From assembly GCA_964501725.1 (NCBI GenBank), contig CAZCTO010000003.1, forward strand, positions 91,796 through 155,795: a DNA stretch of 64,000 nt, given 5' to 3'. Positions 33,520 through 42,490 of this stretch are shown one piece after another. The notes below the pieces were generated by a model. It was not told the origin of the DNA. It saw nothing but the letters and a program-made list of their open reading frames with translations, and ran no database searches. Position numbers and translations under genes: made by a program. The first letter of the stretch is position 1. Each line of letters opens with the position of its first letter. The stretch comes from CAZCTO01 sp964501725 (GTDB lineage: Bacteria > Bacillota > Clostridia > Saccharofermentanales > Saccharofermentanaceae).

Positions 33520-35628
33520 GTGAGAGAAAGAATCGGGAACCTTCGGACAAAGACACAGTCGCTGTTGATAACTGCATTACTGGATTTTCTAACCGTAATG
33601 TTTAGTATGGCAAGTGTTTTTCTTGCTTTCGGGAAACATCACAGCTTTTCGAACCTTCCTTTTGTGATGGACGTGCCGCTCCTGAAATACGGTATGATAT
33701 TTGCAGCTCTTCTGCTGCTTCTTTTACTGATACACCTGAAACGCGGAAATATTCCGGTCTTTCGAATACTGCCCGGCTTGACCGTCAGCATTTATCTGAT
33801 TCTGACGTTATTTCAAAAACCGCAAGTCTCGTATTGCATCGGGTTAGCAATGCTTGTTTCATTACTGATTTATCTTTTTCTTCCCGCTTACAGAAGGCTT
33901 TGGGAAAAGCGGACAAAGATAACCGGCATCTTGATCAGACTTCAAATCGGACTTCTCGCGATAATATTCATCGCCGCTGTGTTCGGGATCATCATGCGCC
34001 CGGCGTTAATAAGTACCGACGGGGAATACAAAGATTTATTTTATGTAATGACCGCAGTTCTATTAATGCTTTTTTTAGCAGTATGCATTTGCGCGATCTC
34101 AAATTGCTCGGGTAAGTGTCGTGAATTATCGAAAAAAAGGACCAATGGAATCATCGCTTTTCTTTTATTCGTGAATTTGTTCTTTCTGGGCGGCCTGATG
34201 CTCGCGCGCGTGGTGGCTCTTCAAACGCCGACATACGATTTCGGAGTTTTTGCTCAAATGTTTCACTACATGGACAAAACGGGACTTCCGCTGTCAACGC
34301 TGGAGCGAAATGGATTGCTGTCGCATTTTACGATTCATCTCTCGCCGATATACTATTTGTTATTACCATTTTACAAAATCTGGCCGAGACCGGAAACCGT
34401 GCAGATACTTCAGGTGCTGGTGGTTTTGTCGGGAGTTATTCCGCTTCTTCTGCTTGCCCGCCATTTTAAACTTAAAAAATCCTATCAGGTTGCTCTGTCG
34501 TTTTTGTATTTGTTTCATCCGGCATTGATCGGATCCAGTCTTTATGATCTTCATGAAAATTGTTTTTTGGCGCCTCTCATTCTTTGGCTGCTTCTTTTCC
34601 TTGAGAAGGATCGCCGGTTATTTATGTCAATTACCGCCTTGCTTGTTTTATTTGTGAAGGAAGATGCGGCGATGTATGTTGTCATCATCGGTTTTTTCAT
34701 GATTGTCTCCGGCAAACGAAAACGGTCAGGAGTGATCCTGGCGATGATGGGCGCAGCCTATTTTCTTTTGGCGGTGTATCTTTTGAGTCATGGCGGGAAC
34801 GGAGTCATGTTTAACCGGTTTGATAATCTGATTGCCGATAAATCGTGGGGGATAAGAGGCATCATACCGACAATCATTACGGACCCGGGGCTTCTCTTGA
34901 ATGAAATGTTTACTCCCGGAAAACTGATATTCATATTAACGGTATTCCCGGCGTTAGGTTTCTTGCCGGTATTGCAACGAAAATACAGTAGATTGCTTCT
35001 TCTGTTACCGCTTCTTGCTATGAATCTGATGCCGGGTTTCAGCTATCAGCACTTGATTCCCTATCAATATCATTATGCGACAACGGTGATTATGCTTTAT
35101 ATAATCTTTTTATTCCTTTCGGACAACGACTTCGCCCGGGAGTCAGCGCTTGGTGAAAACGATGCTTTGATCGTGTCAGAGTCAGGCACAAGTAATAAAG
35201 ATGCAAACAAAGCAAGTACCCGCCAGAACACGAGAAAAGTTTGTGTCAGCATTGCGCTATGCTTCGCGGTGATCAGCTGCACGTTTTTTACTACGAAGTT
35301 ATTGATCGAGAATTATCAACCGGTCCAGTATCTATTCGAAAAAGAAAGCATCGTTCGAACCATCAAAAACGAATTGGACAGAATTCCGAAAGATGCCAGC
35401 ATTCAATCCAACACGTTACTTACAACATATCTCTCGGACAGAGATGTCGTTTACTACTTGGATTTTAACATCAAAGAAGAGATTCCGCATGAAACGGATT
35501 ATGTTGTTGTGGATAGACGTCAGGCCATTCCGGAAAATATTCAAACATATGTTGATATGCTTTTAACAAAGAACTATAGGATACTTTTAGACTCTCCGGG
35601 ACAATTACTCATTCTGAAAAGGCAGTGA
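33520..35628 (+). CDS. DUF2079 polytopic membrane protein
   Basis: A 702-residue protein with some 13-15 hydrophobic segments and a small soluble C-terminus. The DUF2079 signature is clear: TPTYDFGVFAQMFHYM, then HFTIHLSPIYYLLLPFY and SLYDLHENCFLAPLILW, with FVKEDAAMYV further on. The acidic residues in the first external loop suggest a GT-C type glycosyltransferase, but no member has a firm activity to my knowledge. Start is GTG with GGAG about eight bases upstream. It is monocistronic and convergent with the radical SAM operon. Confidence 0.85.
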   Translation: MRERIGNLRTKTQSLLITALLDFLTVMFSMASVFLAFGKHHSFSNLPFVMDVPLLKYGMIFAALLLLLLLIHLKRGNIPVFRILPGLTVSIYLILTLFQKPQVSYCIGLAMLVSLLIYLFLPAYRRLWEKRTKITGILIRLQIGLLAIIFIAAVFGIIMRPALISTDGEYKDLFYVMTAVLLMLFLAVCICAISNCSGKCRELSKKRTNGIIAFLLFVNLFFLGGLMLARVVALQTPTYDFGVFAQMFHYMDKTGLPLSTLERNGLLSHFTIHLSPIYYLLLPFYKIWPRPETVQILQVLVVLSGVIPLLLLARHFKLKKSYQVALSFLYLFHPALIGSSLYDLHENCFLAPLILWLLLFLEKDRRLFMSITALLVLFVKEDAAMYVVIIGFFMIVSGKRKRSGVILAMMGAAYFLLAVYLLSHGGNGVMFNRFDNLIADKSWGIRGIIPTIITDPGLLLNEMFTPGKLIFILTVFPALGFLPVLQRKYSRLLLLLPLLAMNLMPGFSYQHLIPYQYHYATTVIMLYIIFLFLSDNDFARESALGENDALIVSESGTSNKDANKASTRQNTRKVCVSIALCFAVISCTFFTTKLLIENYQPVQYLFEKESIVRTIKNELDRIPKDASIQSNTLLTTYLSDRDVVYYLDFNIKEEIPHETDYVVVDRRQAIPENIQTYVDMLLTKNYRILLDSPGQLLILKRQ

Positions 35629-35669
35629 TTTTTTGAAGGAGAGACAGCAAATCTCAAAAACCGGCAACT

Positions 35670-36785
35670 CTACTTCTTCATCTTATCTTCCGCCAGCGAC
35701 AACAGCGGGTACATGTCGTTATATTGTTTTTGGATAAAAATCGCCGAACGCTTCTTATATAAATCTTCAGCCAGGGCATCCGCGATCGGAAGCAAAATCC
35801 GCTCATGCGCGCAAAGTACCGGAGAGGCCGTTCTGAAATCACCGGTCGCCTGTTTGTTGAGGCAGGCGCAATGGTGGTTGCATCGCTTCTCCACGGCACA
35901 TCCTTCACACTCGGGCTTCTCATTCTCATTGGTCAGATAAAGATGCCTTCTTTTCTCTTCGTCGATCCCGTTCCATACATCACCGATCGAATACTTCGAA
36001 TCGCCGACAAACTGGACGCACGGGTAGAGTCTGCCGTCCGGCGCGACAGAGATCTGCTTTTTCCCGAGCTCGCACCGCTCGGCGCAATAATTGTCGCCGA
36101 GCAGGTGAGAAGATATCTTAACCTCGAAAGGCGACAGGTAGAACTTCTCCTCTTTGAGTGTTTTCTCCTTATAGAAAGCAGCCAGCCTTTTATACTGCTT
36201 TTTTAATTCTGCAAGTGTGGATTCATCCCAATCGCCGGCATAGTTTATGGAGAGAATCAGATACCGGAACCCGAGCGAGAAAAGATACTCAACACTTTCG
36301 GCATAATACCGGACGGTGTTCGGAGACACGGTCAGAAGGACCGGCGCGTACGGACGGGAGGAAAGAAGTGCTTTTGCCCGTTGCGAAGTGATCTCAAACG
36401 TTGATTCTCCGGAATGTGTAACGCGATTGGCGTCTTGAGCGGCTCTGATTCCGTCGAAAGAAAGGGCAATAAATATCTCATGTTCCAGCGAGTAATTCAG
36501 CATTTCACTGTCCAGAAGGAGGCCGTTCGTCGTGATCTTGTAGTGAAATTTATTGGTTCTTCCCCGATCGAGAGCCTCACCGTACGCGACGGTATCCTCG
36601 ATCAAATCGCGAAAAAGAAGCGGCTCTCCGCCGAAAAAAATGATTCCGCAGTTGGACTTGGTTCGGGCCGCCAAATCGACGGCGGCGTGCGTGATCTCCG
36701 GAGTCATGGTTTGCGGGGACTGCTTAACGTAGCAATAACGGCAAGCCAGATTGCAGGAATCGGTCAGGTGTAATGTGTAGTGCAT
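35670..36785 (-). CDS. Radical SAM/SPASM maturase
   Basis: A 371-residue radical SAM enzyme. The cluster-binding motif is CNLACRYC (CxxxCxxC) near the N-terminus, followed by FFGGEPLL and TTNGLLL of the SAM fold. The C-terminal SPASM region has the auxiliary-cluster cysteines (CAERCELG, LYPCVQF, CEGCAVEKRCNHHCAC and a final LCAHE). Enzymes with this organisation modify peptides or proteins, for example forming thioether links or maturing sulfatases. Its start overlaps the stop of the lipoprotein gene upstream by one base, so that protein is the natural candidate substrate or partner. The family is clear; the reaction is not. Confidence 0.92.
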   Translation of the reverse strand: MHYTLHLTDSCNLACRYCYVKQSPQTMTPEITHAAVDLAARTKSNCGIIFFGGEPLLFRDLIEDTVAYGEALDRGRTNKFHYKITTNGLLLDSEMLNYSLEHEIFIALSFDGIRAAQDANRVTHSGESTFEITSQRAKALLSSRPYAPVLLTVSPNTVRYYAESVEYLFSLGFRYLILSINYAGDWDESTLAELKKQYKRLAAFYKEKTLKEEKFYLSPFEVKISSHLLGDNYCAERCELGKKQISVAPDGRLYPCVQFVGDSKYSIGDVWNGIDEEKRRHLYLTNENEKPECEGCAVEKRCNHHCACLNKQATGDFRTASPVLCAHERILLPIADALAEDLYKKRSAIFIQKQYNDMYPLLSLAEDKMKK

Positions 36786-37597
36786 CAGATGATCCCCTCG
36801 GCGGCGAGCCAGTCCAGAAAATCGCGGACTTGTGCTCGAAGGTCTTCCTGCATTCGTTCCTTTTGGTCGGATTGGTATTTCTTCTCATACGCCTGCATCG
36901 TTTCGGCATCGGCTTCCCAGTCCATCTCATACGCATCCGAAACCGCGCCGGGGTCATAGAAGACGGCGGTATTTTTCACGACCTTGGAAAGGCGCTCCGC
37001 GGTTCCTTTCATATCATACTCGCTGACGGAGCACCAATAATCGGTCTTCTTGGCCCATTCGTTAACATCATTTTCAGAGACATATTCAAACCCGATTTGA
37101 AGATCGGAATCATAGCCGTCGAGTTCGAGGGACCCTTTCCATGTTCCTAATTCGTCATCATCCCCGTAGTATATATTGGTGGAAGGGAAAAACATGCCTT
37201 TGATCGTTTTCTTGTCATCAAAATGGACGCCCTTGGCTTCGGCTTCTTCTTTGATGATCTGAAGGGCTTCCTCCTCGGAAAGGTACACCGCAGGGGCCAC
37301 CATGACACAGCCGTAGGCACCCCGGCCTTCTCCATGCTCGAAAAACGGGACGGAGACGCGAAGATCTTTGTCATTATCTCCGTTGTCACTGCTGTTTTCA
37401 GCGTCACCGGGATCTCTTTTACAACCGTAGAGCCCCGTCGAGAGTGTCAGCGTGAGCGCAAGGCATAAAGAGGGCATCGCCTTCCACCGGTTTGGCAAGG
37501 CGGCTAAAATCGCAGGATTCATCATGACGGCCTGCTTTGTCGGGTACTTCGGGGTTTTATAGGAGCGAACGATCTCGATTTTCAGGTTGCTTTTCAC
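36785..37597 (-). CDS. Lipoprotein-like partner of the radical SAM enzyme
   Basis: About 270 residues. The N-terminus is unusual: a ~30-residue segment with YKTPKYPTKQAVMMNPAIL and LPNRWKAM comes before the hydrophobic stretch SLCLALTLTLSTG and the lipobox-like LYGC. The mature part starts with an acidic Asp/Asn/Ser linker and has a FFEHGEGRGAYGCV motif, then a mixed alpha/beta domain ending in a helical EDLRAQVRDFLDWLA tail. GTG 37597 was chosen since the YPTKQ leader follows closely; a TTG at 37636 is also in frame. The pairing with a radical SAM/SPASM enzyme suggests that this protein, perhaps at its leader or the GYGC-like cysteine, is modified. No function is assigned. Confidence 0.7.
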   Translation of the reverse strand: MKSNLKIEIVRSYKTPKYPTKQAVMMNPAILAALPNRWKAMPSLCLALTLTLSTGLYGCKRDPGDAENSSDNGDNDKDLRVSVPFFEHGEGRGAYGCVMVAPAVYLSEEEALQIIKEEAEAKGVHFDDKKTIKGMFFPSTNIYYGDDDELGTWKGSLELDGYDSDLQIGFEYVSENDVNEWAKKTDYWCSVSEYDMKGTAERLSKVVKNTAVFYDPGAVSDAYEMDWEADAETMQAYEKKYQSDQKERMQEDLRAQVRDFLDWLAAEGII

Positions 37598-37772
37598 TTT
37601 GTCGCCGCCTTTCCAATGGAAAAGATTTTCGTTCAATTTCCTTGATACGGATAAGACGAATTAAGCCATCGAATTGTTTCAGCTCTTTGAAATGCACATA
37701 GACAAGATACATTTTATTGATTCAGTTTTGCCGATTGCGAGTCTTGACATTGATAAAAGGTCTTGCTATTCG

Positions 37773-37781
37773 ATTATAGCA
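37773..37781 (-). promoter_or_regulatory. Extended -10 for the radical SAM/lipoprotein operon
   Basis: On the minus strand the sequence reads TGCTATAAT, a perfect extended -10. The -35 is poor, as is common with this promoter type. Transcription would start about 170 bp upstream of the GTG at 37597. Confidence 0.45.
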
Positions 37782-37894
37782 TTTGAATTCCATGTTACTT
37801 TGAATGAACGAACATAGGCAAGTATGTTTGCATAGAAAACGTCGGAATTCATCGTGAGGTATTTCCGCGCTCACTTCGTCTCGAAAACGGCAAG

Positions 37895-37936
37895 AATACA
37901 GCCTGGAAAGGCGTTTCTCGTGATCCAGGCTGTATT
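37895..37936. repeat. Perfect 13-bp inverted repeat with 16-nt loop
   Basis: AATACAGCCTGGA (37895-37907) and TCCAGGCTGTATT (37924-37936). It is stable enough for a terminator stem, but neither strand has a T tract beyond it and no gene ends nearby. Confidence 0.6.
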
Positions 37937-38126
37937 TCCGCGCCGATCGCCGCTGTGTATTGTCAATATCTTTCCCACCCCCGGTATCACCAACAAAATT
38001 GTGTCATGAATCTAAAAACTACAGTCAAGAATATTCAAGTAACCGGACATCAATTTCACGAATCTGCACCCCTAACCTACCCACTGACTCAATCATCCGA
38101 AACAAAATGTTTTCAATTTGCCCAGC

Positions 38127-38140
38127 GCGAAACGTTTCGC
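38127..38140. promoter_or_regulatory. LacI-family type operator upstream of the cellobiose phosphorylase gene
   Basis: GCGAAACGTTTCGC is a perfect 14-bp palindrome with the central CG typical of LacI/CcpA-type sites. A TATTAT (38158-38163) lies 17 bp after its right half (TTTCGC, 38135-38140), so a repressor here would cover the -35 region. Confidence 0.6.
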
Positions 38141-38203
38141 TTTCTTGCCGGATGGTGTATTATAGGGCTACATGGGCTATTTAAATTATGCGGAGGCTGG
38201 ATT

Positions 38204-40639
38204 ATGAAGTACGGACATTTTGACGATAAGAATCGTGAGTACGTGATTGAAACCCCGAAGACCCCTTTTCCCTGGATCAATTATTTGGGCAATAAGGACT
38301 TTTTCGGATTAATATCCAATACGGCGGGCGGCTACAATTTCTATAAGGATGCAAGACTTCGCCGGATTACACGCTTCCGTTATAACAATATCCCCGTGGA
38401 TGACGGCGGTCGTTACTACTATATCAAGGACAAAGACACTGTCTGGAATCCCGGATACAAGCCCTGCAAGACCGATCTTGACGCATATGAGTGCCGTCAC
38501 GGCCTCGGATATACCCGGATCACATCCGCAAAGGACGGCGTCGTAGCATCGATGCTCGCGTTTGTGCCGCTGGACTATAACGGCGAGATCAACCGCATCA
38601 CCCTTACCAACAAGTCAAATGCAGAAAAGAATCTGCAGCTTTTTTCACTTCGTGAGTGGTGTCTCTGGGACGCTTCGGACGATATGCTCAATTTCCAGCG
38701 CAACTTCTCCATCGGCCAGGTTGAAGTCGAGGGCAGCGTCATTTACCACAAGACGGAATACCGCGAGAGAAGAAACCATTACGCGTTCTTCTCCGTGAAT
38801 ACCGCAATCGACGGATTTGACTCTCAGCTCGAGGATTTCCTGGGCATCAGCAACGGTTTTAACGAGCCGGAGGTTGTTTTTGCCGGTAAAGCGAAAAACA
38901 CCATCGCAGATGGTTGGCAGCCGTGCGCAAGTCATCAGATCAATGTGAAATTGCAACCGGGCGAAACCAAGTCGTTTATTTTCGTGCTCGGATATGTCGA
39001 AGTTCCCGAGGCGGACAAGTGGGAAGCCCCTCACGTGATCAATAAGAAACCGGCAAAAGCGATGCTCGCGCAGTATTCAACGGATGAGCAGGTCGATGCG
39101 GCTTTTGCGGCGCTTGCGGCTAACTGGGACCGACTGCTTTCGCTTTACACCGTCGACATCAGCGATGAGAAGACCGCCCGGATGGTCAATATCTGGAACC
39201 CTTACCAGTGCATGGTTACCTTCAACATGAGCCGCTCCGCCTCTTACTTCGAGTCCGGCGTCGGCCGCGGCCTCGGTTTTCGCGACTCCTCTCAGGACCT
39301 TCTGGGCTTTGTCCATCAGATTCCCGACCGCGCCCGCGAAAGAATTCTCGACATTGCGGCGACACAGTTCCGCGATGGCGGTTGCTATCACCAATACCAG
39401 CCTCTTACCAAGAAGGGCAATAACGACATCGGCGGCGGCTTCAACGACGACCCGCTCTGGCTGATTGCCGGAACCGCGGCCTATATTAAGGAGACCGGCG
39501 ATTATTCCATTCTCGACGAGCAGACGCCTTACGACTGCAATCCGGAGGATACAGGCACGCTTCTCGAGCACCTGACCGCTTCGTTCAACCATGTTGTCAA
39601 CAACAAGGGGCCGCATGAACTGCCGCTGATCGGACGTGCGGACTGGAGCGTCTGCGTGAATCTCAACTGCCACTCGACCGAGCCCGGCCAGTCCTTCCAG
39701 ACATACGGAACGGCAGACGGCAGAATCGCGGAATCCGTGTTCATCGGCGGGATGTTTGTCGCCATCGGTCCGGATCTGGTGGAGCTCTATAAGCGCAAAG
39801 GAATGACTGCAGAGGCCGAAGCGGCGCAGGTTGAAATCGACAAAATGCGCGCGACGGTTCTCGAGCACGGTTACGATGGGGAATGGTTTGTCCGCGCTTA
39901 TGACGCGTTCGGCAACAAGGTCGGATCCAAGGAATGCGACGAAGGCAAGATTTTCATCGAGCCTCAGGGATACTGCGTCATGGCTGGTATCGGCGTCGAA
40001 GACGGCCGTGCTCTCAAAGCACTCAACTCCGTTCGCGAACATCTGGAATGCGAGCACGGTATTGTGGTTCAGCAACCGGCTTACCAGACCTATCATTCCA
40101 ATCTCGGTGAATGTACATCCTACCCGCCGGGATACAAGGAAAACGCCGGCATTTTCTGCCACAATAATCCCTGGATCATGATCGCCGAGACCGTCATCGG
40201 ACGCGGCGACCGGGCGTTCAGTCTTTATAAAAAGATCTGCCCCGCATATCGCGAGGAAATCAGCAACCTGCACCGCACCGAACCATATGTATACTCACAG
40301 ATGATTGCCGGTAAGGACGCGGGACGCATGGGCGAAGCCAAGAACTCCTGGCTCACCGGAACGGCGGCATGGAACTTTGTCGCGATTTCCCAGGCGATCC
40401 TGGGCGTGAAGCCGGAGTTTGACGGCCTGCGTGTCGACCCCTGTATTCCTTCCGACTGGAGCGGGTACAAGGTAACACGTATCTTCCGCGGCGCAACGTA
40501 TGAAATTTCGATCAGTAACCCGAACGGCGTTCAGAAGGGCGTAAAGTCCGTCACGGTCGACGGAAAGGCGATTACCGGAAATGGTATACCGGTTTTCGAA
40601 AAAGGAACGACGCACAAAGTTGAGGTCGTGATGGGCTGA
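38204..40639 (+). CDS. Cellobiose phosphorylase (GH94), catalytic Asp replaced
   Basis: An 811-residue cytosolic GH94 protein, the same length as Clostridium thermocellum cellobiose phosphorylase as I recall it, and similar throughout (FPWINYLGNKDFFGLISNTAGG region, RRITRFRYNN, FNMSRSASYFESG, YPPGYKENAGIFCHNN). The family phosphorolyses cellobiose to glucose 1-phosphate and glucose. Substrate-site residues around YPPGYKE are intact, but the catalytic motif DWND reads DWSV here (Asp480-Trp481-Ser482-Val483), so the general-acid aspartate is Val and the following Leu is also Val. Either the enzyme is inactive or altered, or the sequence has errors. ATG 38204 follows GGAGG; a LacI-type operator precedes it. 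Confidence 0.92.
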   Translation: MKYGHFDDKNREYVIETPKTPFPWINYLGNKDFFGLISNTAGGYNFYKDARLRRITRFRYNNIPVDDGGRYYYIKDKDTVWNPGYKPCKTDLDAYECRHGLGYTRITSAKDGVVASMLAFVPLDYNGEINRITLTNKSNAEKNLQLFSLREWCLWDASDDMLNFQRNFSIGQVEVEGSVIYHKTEYRERRNHYAFFSVNTAIDGFDSQLEDFLGISNGFNEPEVVFAGKAKNTIADGWQPCASHQINVKLQPGETKSFIFVLGYVEVPEADKWEAPHVINKKPAKAMLAQYSTDEQVDAAFAALAANWDRLLSLYTVDISDEKTARMVNIWNPYQCMVTFNMSRSASYFESGVGRGLGFRDSSQDLLGFVHQIPDRARERILDIAATQFRDGGCYHQYQPLTKKGNNDIGGGFNDDPLWLIAGTAAYIKETGDYSILDEQTPYDCNPEDTGTLLEHLTASFNHVVNNKGPHELPLIGRADWSVCVNLNCHSTEPGQSFQTYGTADGRIAESVFIGGMFVAIGPDLVELYKRKGMTAEAEAAQVEIDKMRATVLEHGYDGEWFVRAYDAFGNKVGSKECDEGKIFIEPQGYCVMAGIGVEDGRALKALNSVREHLECEHGIVVQQPAYQTYHSNLGECTSYPPGYKENAGIFCHNNPWIMIAETVIGRGDRAFSLYKKICPAYREEISNLHRTEPYVYSQMIAGKDAGRMGEAKNSWLTGTAAWNFVAISQAILGVKPEFDGLRVDPCIPSDWSGYKVTRIFRGATYEISISNPNGVQKGVKSVTVDGKAITGNGIPVFEKGTTHKVEVVMG

Positions 40640-40683
40640 TTAGCAAGAGGAAATATCCGACAAAATCAATGACGTAAATCAAT

Positions 40684-40713
40684 AAGGCCCCCGGGTTTCG
40701 ATCCGGGGGCTTT
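40684..40713. terminator. Strong GC-rich terminator between convergent genes
   Basis: AAGGCCCCCGG (40684-40694) pairs with CCGGGGGCTTT (40703-40713) over an 8-nt loop. It lies between the phosphorylase and the convergent lipoprotein gene and could serve both directions. Confidence 0.8.
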
Positions 40714-40776
40714 GCTGTCGGTTTTGTGTTATGCCTTGTGTTTATTTCGCGGAGCATGTGATGCCCGTAGTGCGGA

Positions 40777-42195
40777 TCACTTTCCGATAAGTACAACTTC
40801 CCCTTCGGGGCTCATTGCGCTCCACGCGTAGTTATCATAAGCGTTATAGAAGTATACCCAGCCGTCGGGGCCTTCGAGAATCGGTTCCGTATCCGCCTTG
40901 ATATGGTTCTGCTTTTCGAGTGTATTGATGTCGATGGTGACGATCTCTTCGCTGATATAAAATCCGTCCTTCTCGTCAGCCCTCTGATTCCAATAGGAAA
41001 TAACGAGTTCGTCACCGGCTATATTTATGGATGTGATCCGCATATCAAAGGGGAAAAACAGCTCGTATTTTCTCTCGTTCAAACTCGCGCGAAGAACGCC
41101 TTTCGGGTTATTGATATCAAAATAGTACACCCACCCGTCATAGAAAAAATAGGATTGCACAAAAGGTGCCTGCATATCGACGTAGGATTCCGTACCGTTT
41201 TTATCCCGGAAGAGATAAGGAAGGTCCTTGCTTTCAACAATGACCTCCGGCTTGCCGCCGTCGACGGAAATGCGCTGCAGGGAAGCATATTCACTCTTTT
41301 CACAATAGTATACATAGCCGTCATAGACACTTACAAACATAACCACCGAGTCGACCATTTTCTCGCGACCGGTTCCGTCGGTATTCATTTTATAAAGACA
41401 CCCGTTGTCCCAACTGTGATAGAAAATCTGTTCACCCGAAACGTTGATGAATTCCGCACCTTCATCGGAAATGGCGGTCAGCATTGACCCGTCTGTCCGC
41501 ATCTTATAAATGCGGCTGCTATCATCCCGATTCTGGAAATAGATCCATTCGCCGATAACATTGAGGTTTGATCCGTGCACATCGCCGATCTGTTCATATT
41601 TCTCGCCGTTTGCAAGCATTTTATAGATTGCAAAATTCTCTCCGGGTAATGTGAGATAAACATAATCGCCCTGGAAGGTCATCAGTCCGCCGATCCACCA
41701 GCCTCCGAATTCCTCATATTTAGCGGAGTTGGTCATGTTTCCGGGGGTAATGCCCAGGGTGTTGAATTGATCCGACGATACGTCGGAGACAAACGGAACG
41801 GATAGGGTATAGTCCGGTTGGTTACCGGAAACCCAGTCAGAAAAAACCTTAGGATCGTCGACATTCCCGGCCGCTTTTGCCAGCAACCGATTGATTTCCT
41901 CGATGTTTGCGTCGGACATCGCGACCAGTGCATTAAGAGCGACAAGATATGCGTCGGAATTTTCCGGCTCAAGCTCCAGAAGCATCATGGCCGTTTCATA
42001 AAGCGCTGCCGGATCATCGGAAGTCTTGAGCTCTTCCATTAGTGTCCGGAGATCGTCGGCCGTTCGAACTACGGTTTGCTCCGATGTATCCGCGGATACA
42101 GAAGTTGTCGTCGACACGTCGGATTTAGCCGGAGCGGCACAGGAAGACGCAAGAAGTCCTAAAATCAATAGTAACGGAACGAGCAATTTTTTCAT
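40777..42195 (-). CDS. DUF5050-type beta-propeller lipoprotein
   Basis: A 472-residue lipoprotein: signal peptide KKLLVPLLLILGLLASSC with lipobox LASSC, a Ser/Thr/Val linker, a helical tetratricopeptide-like segment (~45-110) and then repeated blades of the DUF5050 type (IYKMRTDGS, LYKMNTDGTG, LQRISVDGG, each preceded by a YIYFQN- or YVYYCE-like strand). These propellers are common on clostridial surfaces; the ligand is unknown. Start ATG follows GAGGAG. It is transcribed toward the phosphorylase gene and not obviously linked to it. Confidence 0.85.
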   Translation of the reverse strand: MKKLLVPLLLILGLLASSCAAPAKSDVSTTTSVSADTSEQTVVRTADDLRTLMEELKTSDDPAALYETAMMLLELEPENSDAYLVALNALVAMSDANIEEINRLLAKAAGNVDDPKVFSDWVSGNQPDYTLSVPFVSDVSSDQFNTLGITPGNMTNSAKYEEFGGWWIGGLMTFQGDYVYLTLPGENFAIYKMLANGEKYEQIGDVHGSNLNVIGEWIYFQNRDDSSRIYKMRTDGSMLTAISDEGAEFINVSGEQIFYHSWDNGCLYKMNTDGTGREKMVDSVVMFVSVYDGYVYYCEKSEYASLQRISVDGGKPEVIVESKDLPYLFRDKNGTESYVDMQAPFVQSYFFYDGWVYYFDINNPKGVLRASLNERKYELFFPFDMRITSINIAGDELVISYWNQRADEKDGFYISEEIVTIDINTLEKQNHIKADTEPILEGPDGWVYFYNAYDNYAWSAMSPEGEVVLIGK

Positions 42196-42435
42196 ACGTT
42201 ACTCCTCACAATGAACCGTAATGCCGCGAAAAACTCTCAAAAATATCCGCGCGCCGTCTTTTTGATACATATTATTTTATAACCTACAGACGATAACTGC
42301 AATTTGTATTCACTAAATATCACAAATTATCAGAGAACAATACAACACAATAGAGTAAACTCAAATCAACGAATCGGGTTATGTTCCGAGCGAAAAAGTA
42401 CTCGCCTGGGGAGAGATTGTCGGCGCTTTATGGGT

Positions 42436-42441
42436 TATAAT
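42436..42441 (+). promoter_or_regulatory. -10 element upstream of the hydrolase gene
   Basis: A consensus TATAAT, about 50 bp before the hydrolase start. A -35 at the usual distance is not convincing (TTGTCG lies 13 bp upstream). Confidence 0.35.
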
Positions 42442-42490
42442 CAGAAGTGGTTGCCATCAACTGCAGCTGCTTGATTTCCGGAGGTGGAAT

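Larger units (their letters stand above)
37598..38126. other. Divergent intergenic region between the lipoprotein and cellobiose phosphorylase genes
   Basis: A ~600-bp non-coding interval holding the leftward extended -10 (37773-37781), a 13-bp hairpin (37895-37936), then the LacI-type operator and promoter of the phosphorylase gene. The frame of the phosphorylase is open back to 37955, but that extension has no family similarity. Nothing else was recognised. Confidence 0.5.

Noticed and set aside
37955..38203. N-terminal extension of the cellobiose phosphorylase frame
   Set aside because: It spans the operator and promoter and has no GH94 similarity; ATG 38204 with GGAGG matches the family start.
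39077..40273. Minus-strand open frame of 398 residues inside the cellobiose phosphorylase gene
   Set aside because: It lies opposite an unmistakable GH94 gene and shows no recognisable domain.
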